Assembly (NCBI RefSeq): GCF_007833355.1
Contig: NZ_CP020914.1
Coordinates: 1,350,047-1,414,046 of the forward strand
Direction of reading: 5' to 3'
DNA length: 64,000 nucleotides
DNA from: Denitratisoma sp. DHT3
Lineage (GTDB): Bacteria > Pseudomonadota > Gammaproteobacteria > Burkholderiales > Rhodocyclaceae
Positions 29,767-37,847 of this stretch are shown one piece after another (position 1 is the stretch's first letter; each line of letters starts with the position of its first letter). Below the pieces are notes generated by a model. That model did no database searches and was not told the origin of the DNA. It saw only the letters and a list, made by a program, of their open reading frames with translations. The position numbers were made by a program, and so were the translations under genes.

Positions 29767-29778
29767 TCACTCCCACTC
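29767..29778. other. att-like core 1 (TCACTCCCACTC)
   Basis: The complement reads GAG TGG GAG TGA, the codons Glu-Trp-Glu-stop that end many proteobacterial guaA genes, a known integration hot spot. An identical copy lies at 30708-30719. TACC arm-like pairs sit on its right side (29841-29859) and TACCGTCA repeats on its left. Inference: a recombination core left by integration. Confidence 0.5.
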
Positions 29779-29839
29779 ATTTATCAATAAGCCAAAAAAC
29801 TCATTGAAAATCAAATGGTTGAAAATTCAGGAATTGCCG

Positions 29840-29858
29840 ATACCATGAAAAATACCAT
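29840..29858 (+). repeat. 19-bp direct repeat, copy 1
   Basis: ATACCATGAAAAATACCAT, itself two TACCAT units spaced 12 bp, is repeated exactly at 30610-30628. The two copies flank hicAB. The 12-bp spacing of the internal units is the same as in the TACCGTC pair at 30773. Confidence 0.85.
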
Positions 29859-29879
29859 GCTCGGAAATTCCCCACGAAA

Positions 29880-30224
29880 TCAAACTGCCAACGCCGCCTG
29901 TCGAAGTGCGTCCTCTGCCCACTGATTCAGGCTCTGCCCGTGGGCAGCCGCAGCGATTGCCGCTGCCTCGTGGATGGAGGGATCGACCCGCAGGGAGAAC
30001 TTGCCGGAGAAATGTTTGCGCGGCTCCACACCATCCTCGGCGCAGGCATCCAGAAACACCTTCAGCGAGGTCTTGCCCTCGCGCTGCAAGCCCTTCACAT
30101 CCTTGGCGTAGAAGTCCGCCCCGCCATTCAGGCCAAGGAACTCACCCCGGAACATCTGAATGTCAGGGTCGAAAGTGATGACGGCCTGATAACCGTCGAT
30201 GGTCATGGTGTTGTGCATGGTCAT
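29880..30224 (-). CDS. hicB: Type II antitoxin HicB
   Basis: Antitoxin that neutralises HicA and represses the operon. The 114-residue product has the partial RNase H-like N-terminus (YQAVITFDPDIQMFRGEFLGLNG) and a C-terminal ribbon-helix-helix DNA-binding domain (SGKFSLRVDPSIHEAAAIAAAAHGQSLNQWAEDALRQA). I set the start at the ATG at 30222-30224, which overlaps the hicA stop by 4 bp. In-frame starts further upstream lie inside hicA. Confidence 0.92.
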   Translation of the reverse strand: MTMHNTMTIDGYQAVITFDPDIQMFRGEFLGLNGGADFYAKDVKGLQREGKTSLKVFLDACAEDGVEPRKHFSGKFSLRVDPSIHEAAAIAAAAHGQSLNQWAEDALRQAALAV

Positions 30225-30475
30225 GGTTTCACTCCGTGATCTTCCAGCCACTTGCGGATGGATTCCACCGCGCCCCTGTCCGTTGTCGGCTCCGGGTGCG
30301 GTCGGTGGAACACCCGCCTGTCGCCGAACAAGCGCACCAGCACCCGCGATCCTTCCCTCTCGGCAAGCTGCCCACCCAATTCGATGAACAGCGCCTCGAT
30401 GTCGGCCCAGCGGACATTGGCCGAGACAGGCCGGGAAAAGAGCAACTCCAAGGTACGCTGGTGCTTACGCTTCAT
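30221..30475 (-). CDS. hicA: Type II toxin HicA (mRNA interferase)
   Basis: Small double-stranded-RNA-binding-fold toxin that cleaves mRNA. The 84-residue product is MKRKHQRTLELLF at the start with the active-site histidine region RRVFHRPHPEP near residue 55. It is the first gene of a hicA-hicB operon with a 4-bp overlap. It lies as an isolated cassette between the two att-like cores. Confidence 0.9.
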   Translation of the reverse strand: MKRKHQRTLELLFSRPVSANVRWADIEALFIELGGQLAEREGSRVLVRLFGDRRVFHRPHPEPTTDRGAVESIRKWLEDHGVKP

Positions 30476-30476
30476 T

Positions 30477-30503
30477 TTCTGATGGTATCAGAAAGTGGTA
30501 TCA
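30477..30503 (-). promoter_or_regulatory. Candidate HicB operator
   Basis: TTCTGAT-GGT-ATCAGAA (30477-30493) is a palindrome with perfect 7-bp arms ending 1 bp before the hicA start codon. TGATACCA occurs twice on the minus strand with a 13-bp period (30483-30490 and 30496-30503). This position and symmetry fit binding of the ribbon-helix-helix domain of HicB. Confidence 0.5.
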
Positions 30504-30541
30504 AAAGAGAAGAGCATGTCGCTGCTACAAGCGATTCCCGA

Positions 30542-30582
30542 CCGATACCATGAGGTCACACTGCACTTGAACATGGTATCGG
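30542..30582. repeat. Inverted repeat CCGATACCATG-N19-CATGGTATCGG
   Basis: Perfect 11-bp arms (30542-30552 and 30572-30582) separated by 19 bp, 67 bp upstream of hicA. The arms contain the TACCATG unit found in the direct repeats. It may be an integrase or excisionase site, or a second hicAB operator. The 516-bp gap 30476-30991 contains this, the repeats and att-like core below, and no credible gene. Confidence 0.7.
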
Positions 30583-30609
30583 CGACTTCTTCAATGGCAC
30601 ACTCAAGAA

Positions 30610-30628
30610 ATACCATGAAAAATACCAT
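30610..30628 (+). repeat. 19-bp direct repeat, copy 2
   Basis: Exact second copy of ATACCATGAAAAATACCAT, 770 bp from the first. It lies 80 bp left of att-like core 2. Confidence 0.85.
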
Positions 30629-30707
30629 TGATGATGCAGGCAGGATAGTTGTTTAATCTAAATTTATCTATAAAAATCAACAACTTAAAAATAAACCTCA
30701 CTCCCAC

Positions 30708-30719
30708 TCTATTATTACA
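30708..30719. other. att-like core 2 (TCACTCCCACTC)
   Basis: Identical 12-bp copy of the core at 29767, 941 bp away. On the minus strand the reading frame into it is MKTSNGKAFKAVVIIEWE-stop, which looks like a short recoded gene end. Arm-like TACC pairs lie on both sides: 30610-30628 on the left, 30773-30791 on the right. Confidence 0.5.
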
Positions 30720-30772
30720 ACGGCCTTGAAAGCCTTGCCATTACTGGTCTTCATCAGATTTACCCCTCGCAA

Positions 30773-30791
30773 TACCGTCACTAATACCGTC
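30773..30791 (+). repeat. Paired TACCGTC arm-like repeats
   Basis: TACCGTCACTAATACCGTC: two TACCGTC units with the same 12-bp period as the TACCATG pairs. A further TACCGTCAC occurs at 30959-30967. These are candidate integrase arm sites to the right of att-like core 2. Confidence 0.5.
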
Positions 30792-30991
30792 TCCAGACGA
30801 ACGCTTAGTATTCATGCGGGTTTCCAGGCGATGACGAAATTTCGATCTCGTACTGACTATTCAAGACTATTGGTTCTGAAACCGCTCTCAAGCATTGAAA
30901 TAGTAGCCGACAGCAGATCAAGCGCACGTGAATACCGAAGAGATTTTCACCTCGCTGATACCGTCACGAACGCCAAAACGGATAGTGAACG

Positions 30992-33463
30992 CTATGGCCC
31001 CACGTCGTCCGACACGATTTGCCGCGACTTGATCACGTATTGAAGTTCTTGGAAGAGCTTCTCATACCTGCGTGCTTCTCGCATGTTTTTTGAGATGAAG
31101 CTGTCCTCGGGGTCCATCGACTTGATCGCCTGGCTAATAGAGACAACACCCTGTTTCAGCAGATCCGGAGCGTCCTTGGCATAGGGCAACTTCCTTACAG
31201 CGTGATACCTGGCGATGCCAATGCGCAGCAGGCACAACGCCTGCGGCTTACCCTTCTTGCTCGCAGCCTCAATCTCCTTATCACCCTTTGCAAGCTCGTC
31301 GAGCCGATACCAGCTCAGTGCCAGCGTCAGTGACGCATCCGCATTGTGCGGATCAAGCTTAGTGGCTTGCTCTGCAAACGTCTTGGCATCATCCGGTCTC
31401 TGGCACCGGTTTAGCAGGAACCAAGCGAACCGATCGTGAAGCGCCGCGTTCATTGGCTCTTCCTCGAGTGCCAACCTGAAGTAGTCTTCCGCTGCTCTTA
31501 GGTCGCCTTGTGCCGTCGCAATCTTCGCGGCCTTGGCGAATTGGCTTCGGAAAGCTCCTGCGACCCGGTCCTGCTGATAAGCCTGCTCGACACGATTGCG
31601 CCTCGCAGCTTGTGCATCCACTTTGAGGGCGAAATCCTTGATCCTACGGCAATCTCCTTCGCTGCGCTTTTGCAGTTGCTGCTGGAAGAATCGACCTGCA
31701 AGGTCGACAACTTGCAGGTCGTAGCGATCCCCGTAGTCGGTGACTGTCGCAAAGTAGGTCTCGTCGAGGGCCTTCTGGAATTCGACGTGCTGAATGCCCA
31801 CTAGCGCGCAAGCATCGGCGACGCAAAAACTGTTGACAGGAACTGCCGCAGAGACCAGAACCAAGAAAACGTCCTGCTGAAGTTCGTTGATGCGTAACCA
31901 GGCGTCGTCATACAGAAACTCCAATAGCTGATCGTTGGTTTTTCTGAATACCTGTTCGATCGCTTGATTGATGCCGACCGGCGACCTAGCCAGATACTTT
32001 ACGAGCGCATCAATGAGCAGCGGCTTGTTGGCAAGCTGATTTGCCGCCCGACGCAGCTTCGCCTCGCCGGCCTGCTTGATAGCGGTTGCGTTGTATTCAT
32101 CAGCCAGTCTCCGCATGAGTGAGGTGCATTCTTCGTCCGAGAGGGCGCTGATCTGAAGCGGCTCAAAGGCGACAAATTCCCTTCGCCTAGAAGTGATGAG
32201 AACACGGCCAAGACGTTTGCCGAGCTGCTTCAGGAAGCCGCTGAAGCGATCCACCTCCTCTGGGGACGTCGCTAGCGTTTCCGTGTTATCCAGCACCAGA
32301 AGAATGTCATTGCGATTAAAGCCCTGTTGGGCAAACTCGGATGCGACCCTATCAACCAACGCTGTGCCGGTGAGCTTGTAATAGTCCTTGCCCAGCACTG
32401 GATAAAGGCAATACAGCAATTCCCGAACGCAGTCTTCCATCGCGTCGGAAATGCCCTGAAGGTGGACCACGCCCTGGTCGCTCCAGCGTGTCATCTTTGC
32501 CGAGTAGTAACTGATGATGCTGGGCGGTCTTGCCGTCAGGACTTCGTTGCCATCCAAGATACGGTTCAAGAACTCAAGGGCCAGCGTCGTCTTACCGATA
32601 CCCCCATCGCCAAAGATGAGGCAGAACTTCGACTCATCTGGCTCATTCATCCACTCGGCCAGCGCCGCGAGCTCTTTGAACCGCCCCTCGAAAGTACTGG
32701 TCTGTCGCACTGGTACGTTGCTGAATACCGAATGTTTGTTGCCATTGAATTCCAGCTCAATGACGTCGAATTTACTGGGGAAGTTCGACTCCAGCTCCTC
32801 GAATACAGAACCCTCAAGCAGGTCGACTGTGAACAAGTCCGACTTGTCCCAGGCTAGCGTCTGGCCTTCGAGCTTCCAGATGCCTTTGCGCGCTTCAACG
32901 CCCGAAATTACCACTGGCATTCCTGCATGAAGCAAAGGCGTCCTCAACGTTAGTTCCGATGAACCGATTCTGACCTTGAGGATGTTGGCATCGACGATGC
33001 GAGGCAAGGTATTACCGAAGCACGCTAGGCTGCGACCCAGCAGCAACAAGAGCTTCGGCGCCCACTCGTCGGCGTCGGCCTTGCTCAGCACGCCGTGGGC
33101 CGGCTTCTTATTTCTGAATGCCACCCATGCCGAAGCAACAGCTGCAAGGGTATCGGCATGGTTTGGATCGCGTTCGAACCAACCCGAGTGGTAGGTTCGG
33201 GAGACATAGCTCCGGATCACCGGCGTCGCGACTTCAAGGATCTCGACAGGCAATCCATCCGTGGGCTGATTGAACCGCTTGGCAAAAGCACCTAAAGCAG
33301 CGTTGTCCACGGCGTCGGGTGTCTGCTCGCGGATAATCTCTAGCGCCGTCACCGCAGCCACCTGATATAGCGAGCGAAGAACCGAACAGAGGTAATTAAA
33401 CCTTTCAGAACTGGATGTCAGTTGCTCTGCGACCGCCAGCTGGGATTCGAATAGGTTGCGCAT
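30992..33463 (-). CDS. STAND-type NTPase with TPR repeats, probable defence protein
   Basis: An 823-residue protein with three parts. Residues 1-260 form a helical then beta-rich region I do not recognise. An NB-ARC-like NTPase follows, with Walker A GDGGIGKTT near residues 285-293, Walker B DILLVLDNTE (Asp392) and a sensor-like arginine in LITSRRRE. The C-terminal part (about 640-800) has tetratricopeptide-like helices (AAEDYFRLALEEEPMNAALHDRFAWFLLN and DAKTFAEQATKLDPHNADASLTLALSWYR). This architecture is that of signal-transduction NTPases, several of which (Avs-type and others) defend against phage. It is 119 bp downstream of the ABC-three-component operon, same strand. Its effector and target are unknown. 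Confidence 0.8.
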   Translation of the reverse strand: MRNLFESQLAVAEQLTSSSERFNYLCSVLRSLYQVAAVTALEIIREQTPDAVDNAALGAFAKRFNQPTDGLPVEILEVATPVIRSYVSRTYHSGWFERDPNHADTLAAVASAWVAFRNKKPAHGVLSKADADEWAPKLLLLLGRSLACFGNTLPRIVDANILKVRIGSSELTLRTPLLHAGMPVVISGVEARKGIWKLEGQTLAWDKSDLFTVDLLEGSVFEELESNFPSKFDVIELEFNGNKHSVFSNVPVRQTSTFEGRFKELAALAEWMNEPDESKFCLIFGDGGIGKTTLALEFLNRILDGNEVLTARPPSIISYYSAKMTRWSDQGVVHLQGISDAMEDCVRELLYCLYPVLGKDYYKLTGTALVDRVASEFAQQGFNRNDILLVLDNTETLATSPEEVDRFSGFLKQLGKRLGRVLITSRRREFVAFEPLQISALSDEECTSLMRRLADEYNATAIKQAGEAKLRRAANQLANKPLLIDALVKYLARSPVGINQAIEQVFRKTNDQLLEFLYDDAWLRINELQQDVFLVLVSAAVPVNSFCVADACALVGIQHVEFQKALDETYFATVTDYGDRYDLQVVDLAGRFFQQQLQKRSEGDCRRIKDFALKVDAQAARRNRVEQAYQQDRVAGAFRSQFAKAAKIATAQGDLRAAEDYFRLALEEEPMNAALHDRFAWFLLNRCQRPDDAKTFAEQATKLDPHNADASLTLALSWYRLDELAKGDKEIEAASKKGKPQALCLLRIGIARYHAVRKLPYAKDAPDLLKQGVVSISQAIKSMDPEDSFISKNMREARRYEKLFQELQYVIKSRQIVSDDVGP

Positions 33464-33582
33464 TATTCTGTGGTGCTATTCACTAAGGTTGAGCGCCTAA
33501 CAAGGCCGTAGAAAAGGGTCTTCATCGCCGCATCAAGCCACGACTCGGAAACCACCCATAAGCATAAGCACCCCCGCCAAGT

Positions 33583-35580
33583 CTAAAGCTCATCGTTAGG
33601 ACCTATCGATTCTGATGACTGCTGCCCTATCTCTGGTACGTTGTAGTACGGCACCAGAGGTGGGTTTTCGCGGCTACCTGGAGCCATGTGACGAGAACAG
33701 ACCGTCACCTCGATCTCTTCGGGGATAGGGAACATCTCTTTGTCAATGAGAATGAACTGTGTGCCTTCGAGCTCACCCGCAGCGAGTTCGTACACCATGC
33801 TATAGAACGCTTGAAAAAGTTCTATGTTCTCCCGCTCGCTGACATTCTTCATGGCCGAATCCATCGTCAATATGGACGGCAGTGCTGCGCCAGTCTTGGC
33901 TGCGAGTCGATGAAGTGCCAAGGCGTAGCAGGCCTTGAAGATGGTCTTCATGCCACCGCTACCCATGTTTGCGAACGAGGTCACTGCAAAGTCAGCGGCG
34001 TCGGTAGGGAATACCTCTGGAACGAAACTCTTGGGGTCAATAGAAACCTTGAAAGTATCGTTGATGCCCGGGAAGGATGAACGGACCAAGCAATCCAGGA
34101 ACAGCTTTTCAAGATCTTCAAGGTTGGTGCGGTCCTTGAACGCCTTGTCTCTTTCGCGAAGCAGTCTCGCACGCAACTCACTCTCCTGCCCGTGCAGGGA
34201 ATCAGCAGTCGATAGGAGGTCTGCCAATCGCTCTGGCAACCTACGATAGGAAACAAGCGAACTGACCTGTTGCTCCAACGCTGTTGCTTGTCGCTCAAAC
34301 TCAAGTGCTTGAGACATAAATGCCGAGTCGTAGTCTCGTAGCCGCTGGTCGAGACTCTGGTCGACCAACGCCTTCTCGATCCGCGCTCGCTCCAACTGTC
34401 GCGCGATACGCTGCTCTTGCTGCCTGAGCCCATGGAGCGTCTCTTGGAGCTCCCCAGCTCGTGATTTCAGGTCAGCCTCTACGACCTCATTGCTCATGTG
34501 ATCGCGAGGCTGTTGGTGTTCGGGTTGGCCACAAACCGGGCACAGATCGGCTGCTCTGGTCGATAAACCTTGCGTGCAGCGAGGACATTCAGTGAAGTCG
34601 ACGGCAGCCAATAGTGTCCGAGCCGACTTCGTTCGGCTGAAACGAACCGAGAGCATCTTAAGTTCATTAAGGTGGCGTTCTGTATCTTCGCCCCTCTGCC
34701 GCACAGCCTGGAGCATGTCCTCAAGGCCTTGGAGGTCCGCGCTGAGCACACGGCCTTTTTGCCGCAGGGTGTCGACGGCATGCTCTCCTCCCTTTCCTCT
34801 CTTTTGCCTAGCGGCAGCTGCAGCCTCGCGAACCCTATCGCGTTGGGCGCTGAGCGTCTCGATACGCGCATCGATTTCAAGAGGGTTGGAGAAGCCCGAC
34901 TCCTCCAGAACCTTGGTCAGCGCCTCGGCTGCAGCCCTGGCAGCCGTTTTCTGCTCATGAAGAGCCTGAAGCTCTGCCTCCAGCGCAGCGACCTGGTCCT
35001 GGTGGTAGCCCAAGATGAAGCGCATCGCGTCAACGCTTTTCGCCCGACGAGCCCAGTCGCCTTCGATGTCCAAGCGGAAAAAGTCGCTGTCAATCTCATC
35101 CTGATCTATGTAGCAGAACCGGATGAGGTCACGAAGACTGAGCCGTACCATGCTCGGGTCTGCTGTTCGGCGCCCCTTGCGCACCTTGGGTGCTGGCAAG
35201 TCAGCGAGGTGGAAGATCAAGTCCGAAAGCACCTCAATTGAAGAGCCAGGCACTACGACGCCATCAGCTTTTCGGGCTGGAATGATCACCTCCAACGCTT
35301 GATCACGGTCGCTCCATGCCACGACGACGTTACTGGATTCCCGTTCCCGGTAGATAGTCAGTCTTCGGCCCTCGACTTCAAGGCTTAGCACCGCCTGGAC
35401 GAATTCGAGCTGGAGGGCTGGAGTGAGATTGATATCTGCGCCAAGACAATAGTCGACCAGCCGGGCAATACTGGATTTTCCAGCGCCAATCTTCCCCCAG
35501 AAGAAATTGACGCGCTCGAACTCGATAATTTCGACCGACTTGCGGAAATGCAGTTCGAGGAACTTGAGAACAATCTTCAT
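33583..35580 (-). CDS. DUF3732 ATPase of an ABC-three-component (ABC-3C) system
   Basis: SMC/Rad50-like ATPase. Of 665 residues, the N-terminus has Walker A WGKIGAGKSS (29-37). The centre is coiled coil (about 200-330 and 370-470) around a zinc-hook-like CPRC-x11-CPVC (Cys332, 335, 347, 350). The C-terminus has the ABC signature-like FANMGSGGMKTIFK and Walker B SILTMDSAMKN. DUF3732 proteins are the ABC ATPase component of ABC-3C systems predicted to be anti-phage. It overlaps the middle-component gene by 4 bp. Confidence 0.85.
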   Translation of the reverse strand: MKIVLKFLELHFRKSVEIIEFERVNFFWGKIGAGKSSIARLVDYCLGADINLTPALQLEFVQAVLSLEVEGRRLTIYRERESSNVVVAWSDRDQALEVIIPARKADGVVVPGSSIEVLSDLIFHLADLPAPKVRKGRRTADPSMVRLSLRDLIRFCYIDQDEIDSDFFRLDIEGDWARRAKSVDAMRFILGYHQDQVAALEAELQALHEQKTAARAAAEALTKVLEESGFSNPLEIDARIETLSAQRDRVREAAAAARQKRGKGGEHAVDTLRQKGRVLSADLQGLEDMLQAVRQRGEDTERHLNELKMLSVRFSRTKSARTLLAAVDFTECPRCTQGLSTRAADLCPVCGQPEHQQPRDHMSNEVVEADLKSRAGELQETLHGLRQQEQRIARQLERARIEKALVDQSLDQRLRDYDSAFMSQALEFERQATALEQQVSSLVSYRRLPERLADLLSTADSLHGQESELRARLLRERDKAFKDRTNLEDLEKLFLDCLVRSSFPGINDTFKVSIDPKSFVPEVFPTDAADFAVTSFANMGSGGMKTIFKACYALALHRLAAKTGAALPSILTMDSAMKNVSERENIELFQAFYSMVYELAAGELEGTQFILIDKEMFPIPEEIEVTVCSRHMAPGSRENPPLVPYYNVPEIGQQSSESIGPNDEL

Positions 35581-36131
35581 ATGGTGATTGGGTCACCCCA
35601 CCTCATGGTAGTGATTTCGGGGAAGGTGGCGTAAACGAAGTCCTTGAGCGCGGTGCCGCTCATCGGGCCGAAAGTCTTCGTGACCAGCTTGGCTCGGACC
35701 GACAGGTCTTCGAGGTCCGGAGAGTTCCCCAATACTTGGGCGGCCGAGTGGCCTGCGTCTGTCAACCAAAGCTTGACTGTTCTGCCCTCTACTCCTGCAT
35801 GCAGCAGGCCTTTTCCCACAAGCAGTGCAATCCATCGCCGGTATCGATGGTCCCACGGACCGTACCTGAATCGGACCATCTTTGACTCAATGGTCGTGCG
35901 CTCGAAATCCTGAATGTGCGCAGGTGCCGTAGGCTTACTCCTAGCAACAAGGGCTCGCTCCAGGCAGTTCGGATACCGCAGAAGGAAATCAAGCTTTGCC
36001 AGTTTGGTTACGCCCTCAACAGGCTTGTTTGATTTTCCCGCGTGTGCATCAAGCAGCATCAACAGACGGGCCATGTGGAGATGATCATCGAGCTCGGTTC
36101 TGGCCAGCGCATGCACAAGTTCAAGTGCCAT
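35577..36131 (-). CDS. ABC-3C system middle component
   Basis: A 184-residue cytoplasmic protein with a winged-helix-like layout. It starts MALELVHALARTELDDHLHMARLLMLLDAH and contains KMVRFRYGPWDHRYRRWIALLVGKGLL, typical of the small middle components that link the ABC ATPase to its effector. I chose the ATG at 36129-36131, preceded by GGAGGTGCCG, over one 12 codons upstream. It overlaps the upstream nuclease gene by 11 bp and the ATPase gene by 4 bp, so the three are one operon. Confidence 0.75.
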   Translation of the reverse strand: MALELVHALARTELDDHLHMARLLMLLDAHAGKSNKPVEGVTKLAKLDFLLRYPNCLERALVARSKPTAPAHIQDFERTTIESKMVRFRYGPWDHRYRRWIALLVGKGLLHAGVEGRTVKLWLTDAGHSAAQVLGNSPDLEDLSVRAKLVTKTFGPMSGTALKDFVYATFPEITTMRWGDPITI

Positions 36132-37416
36132 CGGCACCTCCGGTATCAGGAGGAACGCCCCAGGCAAATTTGCAACTACCCGAGAGAAGACCGGCTACTC
36201 CCCTCAAGGTTTCGGGACGCTCGTTCTCGACGGTCGCCCTGTCATGGCGAGATAGGTCGTCGGTGCGCTGTAAGATTCGCTGGTAAATCAATAGGCCACG
36301 ACGACGCTCATCGGCCTCTAGGGCTGCCTCGGCTTCAGCGTTTTGACATTCAACCAGCATTATGCCTTCGAGCTGCTTAGTGACCCGCACAGCCACTTCG
36401 GGGTCTTCGAGTGCGCGCTCTATCAGTCGTCGCTCAGCAGCCATTGCTTGCAGCCACACTGAGTCAAAATAGGCTCCGACGAAACCCGCGTTCATTTTCT
36501 GGCGAAGAACCTCCATCTGGCCAGAGGCCTTGCCCAATCGCAGGTGGCCGCCCACCTCGGCAAAACGGAACGCGCCTGATGGGTGCTGGTTCAGGACAAT
36601 CTCGAAGTCCTCTACAGAGACGCGCTTGCCACGCACAGCCCCTGCCGGCCGACCGTCCGACTGCAGAATAGATGCGTAGAACTCCAGGGCGGGAGCATCA
36701 AGCGAACTCGCTTTCCCGACGAGCATCAGCAGCTCGTCGCGTACCTTGTCGAGCCATGCGAGAGTGAATTGCTTGCAGGCTGGAATACCGCCGACGACTG
36801 GGCCAAGTTGCTCTCGGAACCCCTCTAACGAAGGCCCGGCCTGAAACTCCAGCTTCCTTAGCACCTTGAACACGGTTTCTTGGAGAGCCCCTGAGGCTTT
36901 CACCAGAGAGTCGAAAGTAGCCTTGTAGGGCGTGGGGATGCTTCCTGCTCCCACAGCAATTCGGCACTCGTCGCGAATCCTGAGCGGGCTGCTCGCCAGT
37001 TTCGTCAGCGCCTTGGCCGTCTTCCCTGGGACGTACGGTTTTGCGTTCGAAAAGAAGATGTATTGCTGAATTTTGGACGGGTACTTGGACTCGTGCTCCG
37101 CAAATTTGCGCACGGCATCCACAAAACCTGAGTCACCGCAGGTCCAGGTAGCCCCCTGGGCCGAGACGGTCTTGACCTGTATGGCATGGAATCCGCCCGT
37201 CGGAAGTTCGGCCAACAGATCATCGTGGTGCTCGCACCAGATCGCGACGTACTCATTCAGAGAGGCGAGCGCACCTGCCAGCGTGATAACGCCTGCCGCC
37301 CATTGGTACATAAACAGCGCCTGCGTCTCGTCCCCACGGTCGCTCTGAAGGGTTGCACGCCCCTCCGCTTGGCCCGGCACTCCAAGTGCAAGCGTGACGG
37401 ATTTTCTTCGCATCAT
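36121..37416 (-). CDS. ABC-3C effector: DUF4297-like nuclease protein
   Basis: About 431 residues. The N-terminal domain resembles the DUF4297/Cap4-type restriction-endonuclease fold: DRGDETQALFMYQWAAGVITL, then YVAIWCEHHDDLLAEL and GFHAIQVKT, the last giving the D/E-x-K-type catalytic core (QVKT) after an acidic segment. The rest is helical and unassigned. It is the first gene of the ABC-3C operon and is probably the toxic effector cutting DNA. GGGGAGG lies just upstream of GTG 37422 and ATG 37416; an ATG at 37440 lacks such a site. Confidence 0.75.
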   Translation of the reverse strand: MMRRKSVTLALGVPGQAEGRATLQSDRGDETQALFMYQWAAGVITLAGALASLNEYVAIWCEHHDDLLAELPTGGFHAIQVKTVSAQGATWTCGDSGFVDAVRKFAEHESKYPSKIQQYIFFSNAKPYVPGKTAKALTKLASSPLRIRDECRIAVGAGSIPTPYKATFDSLVKASGALQETVFKVLRKLEFQAGPSLEGFREQLGPVVGGIPACKQFTLAWLDKVRDELLMLVGKASSLDAPALEFYASILQSDGRPAGAVRGKRVSVEDFEIVLNQHPSGAFRFAEVGGHLRLGKASGQMEVLRQKMNAGFVGAYFDSVWLQAMAAERRLIERALEDPEVAVRVTKQLEGIMLVECQNAEAEAALEADERRRGLLIYQRILQRTDDLSRHDRATVENERPETLRGVAGLLSGSCKFAWGVPPDTGGADGT

Positions 37417-37509
37417 AGCCACCCATGCCTCCCCGCCCATTTATCGGGCTTAAACTCATTCCGACTTGCTAGGCCAGTCACCAAAATGACCGTATCGGCT
37501 ACCCTACGA

Positions 37510-37740
37510 TTACTCAGTGATTCCTGGATATTGTAGAGAGATCGTCTGTAAGCCACCATCATTTTTGTTCGCGGAGTCGGCTTCGAGGATCATAGCGCCA
37601 GACTGGCTTCTCTTCGCCCGCTCAGTCAACCACCCAATGACCGCCACGGGTTGGTTGTTCGCGTTCGCCGGATAGAACTCCTGCCGTTCAATAGGACCGG
37701 CAGAGGTAATTTGAGCATTGCCTCCCCTGAAGGGGACACA
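37510..37740 (-). CDS. Possible small protein or gene remnant
   Basis: In the 407-bp gap between the ABC-3C operon and the HTH gene, one minus-strand frame ends ...FYPANANNQPVAVIGWLTERA then KNDGGLQTISLQYPGITE at 37510. Its composition looks like protein, but no good start codon exists. An AGGGGAGG ribosome site is followed by an ATG (37718) in a different frame that yields only 30 codons. This could be a frameshifted small gene downstream of the repeated operator at 37763. Function unknown. Confidence 0.3.
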   Translation of the reverse strand, partial: CVPFRGGNAQITSAGPIERQEFYPANANNQPVAVIGWLTERAKRSQSGAMILEADSANKNDGGLQTISLQYPGITE

Positions 37741-37762
37741 TGCGAACCGAGACGTGCCGCCC

Positions 37763-37789
37763 GAATTGCGTACTTTACGGCCGCATTTC
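37763..37789 (-). promoter_or_regulatory. Element-specific inverted repeat, copy 1
   Basis: GAATTGCG-N11-CGCATTTC, loop TACTTTACGGC. It matches copies upstream of traW (46569) and traF (58098) in arms, loop length, and loop pattern YACTTNNNGGS, all in the same orientation. It lies 44 bp before an ATG at 37718 on the minus strand and 58 bp before the HTH gene on the plus strand. Confidence 0.65.
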
Positions 37790-37847
37790 AGCCACAAGCT
37801 CCGCCCCACCATCGCTACGATCACGATGTCGCTGATCGGAGTCTGAA

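Noticed and set aside
30726..31043. Plus-strand frame of 105 codons upstream of the STAND gene
   Set aside because: Contains the TACCGTC repeats, overlaps the 3' end of the STAND gene and shows no recognisable protein pattern; treated as non-coding.
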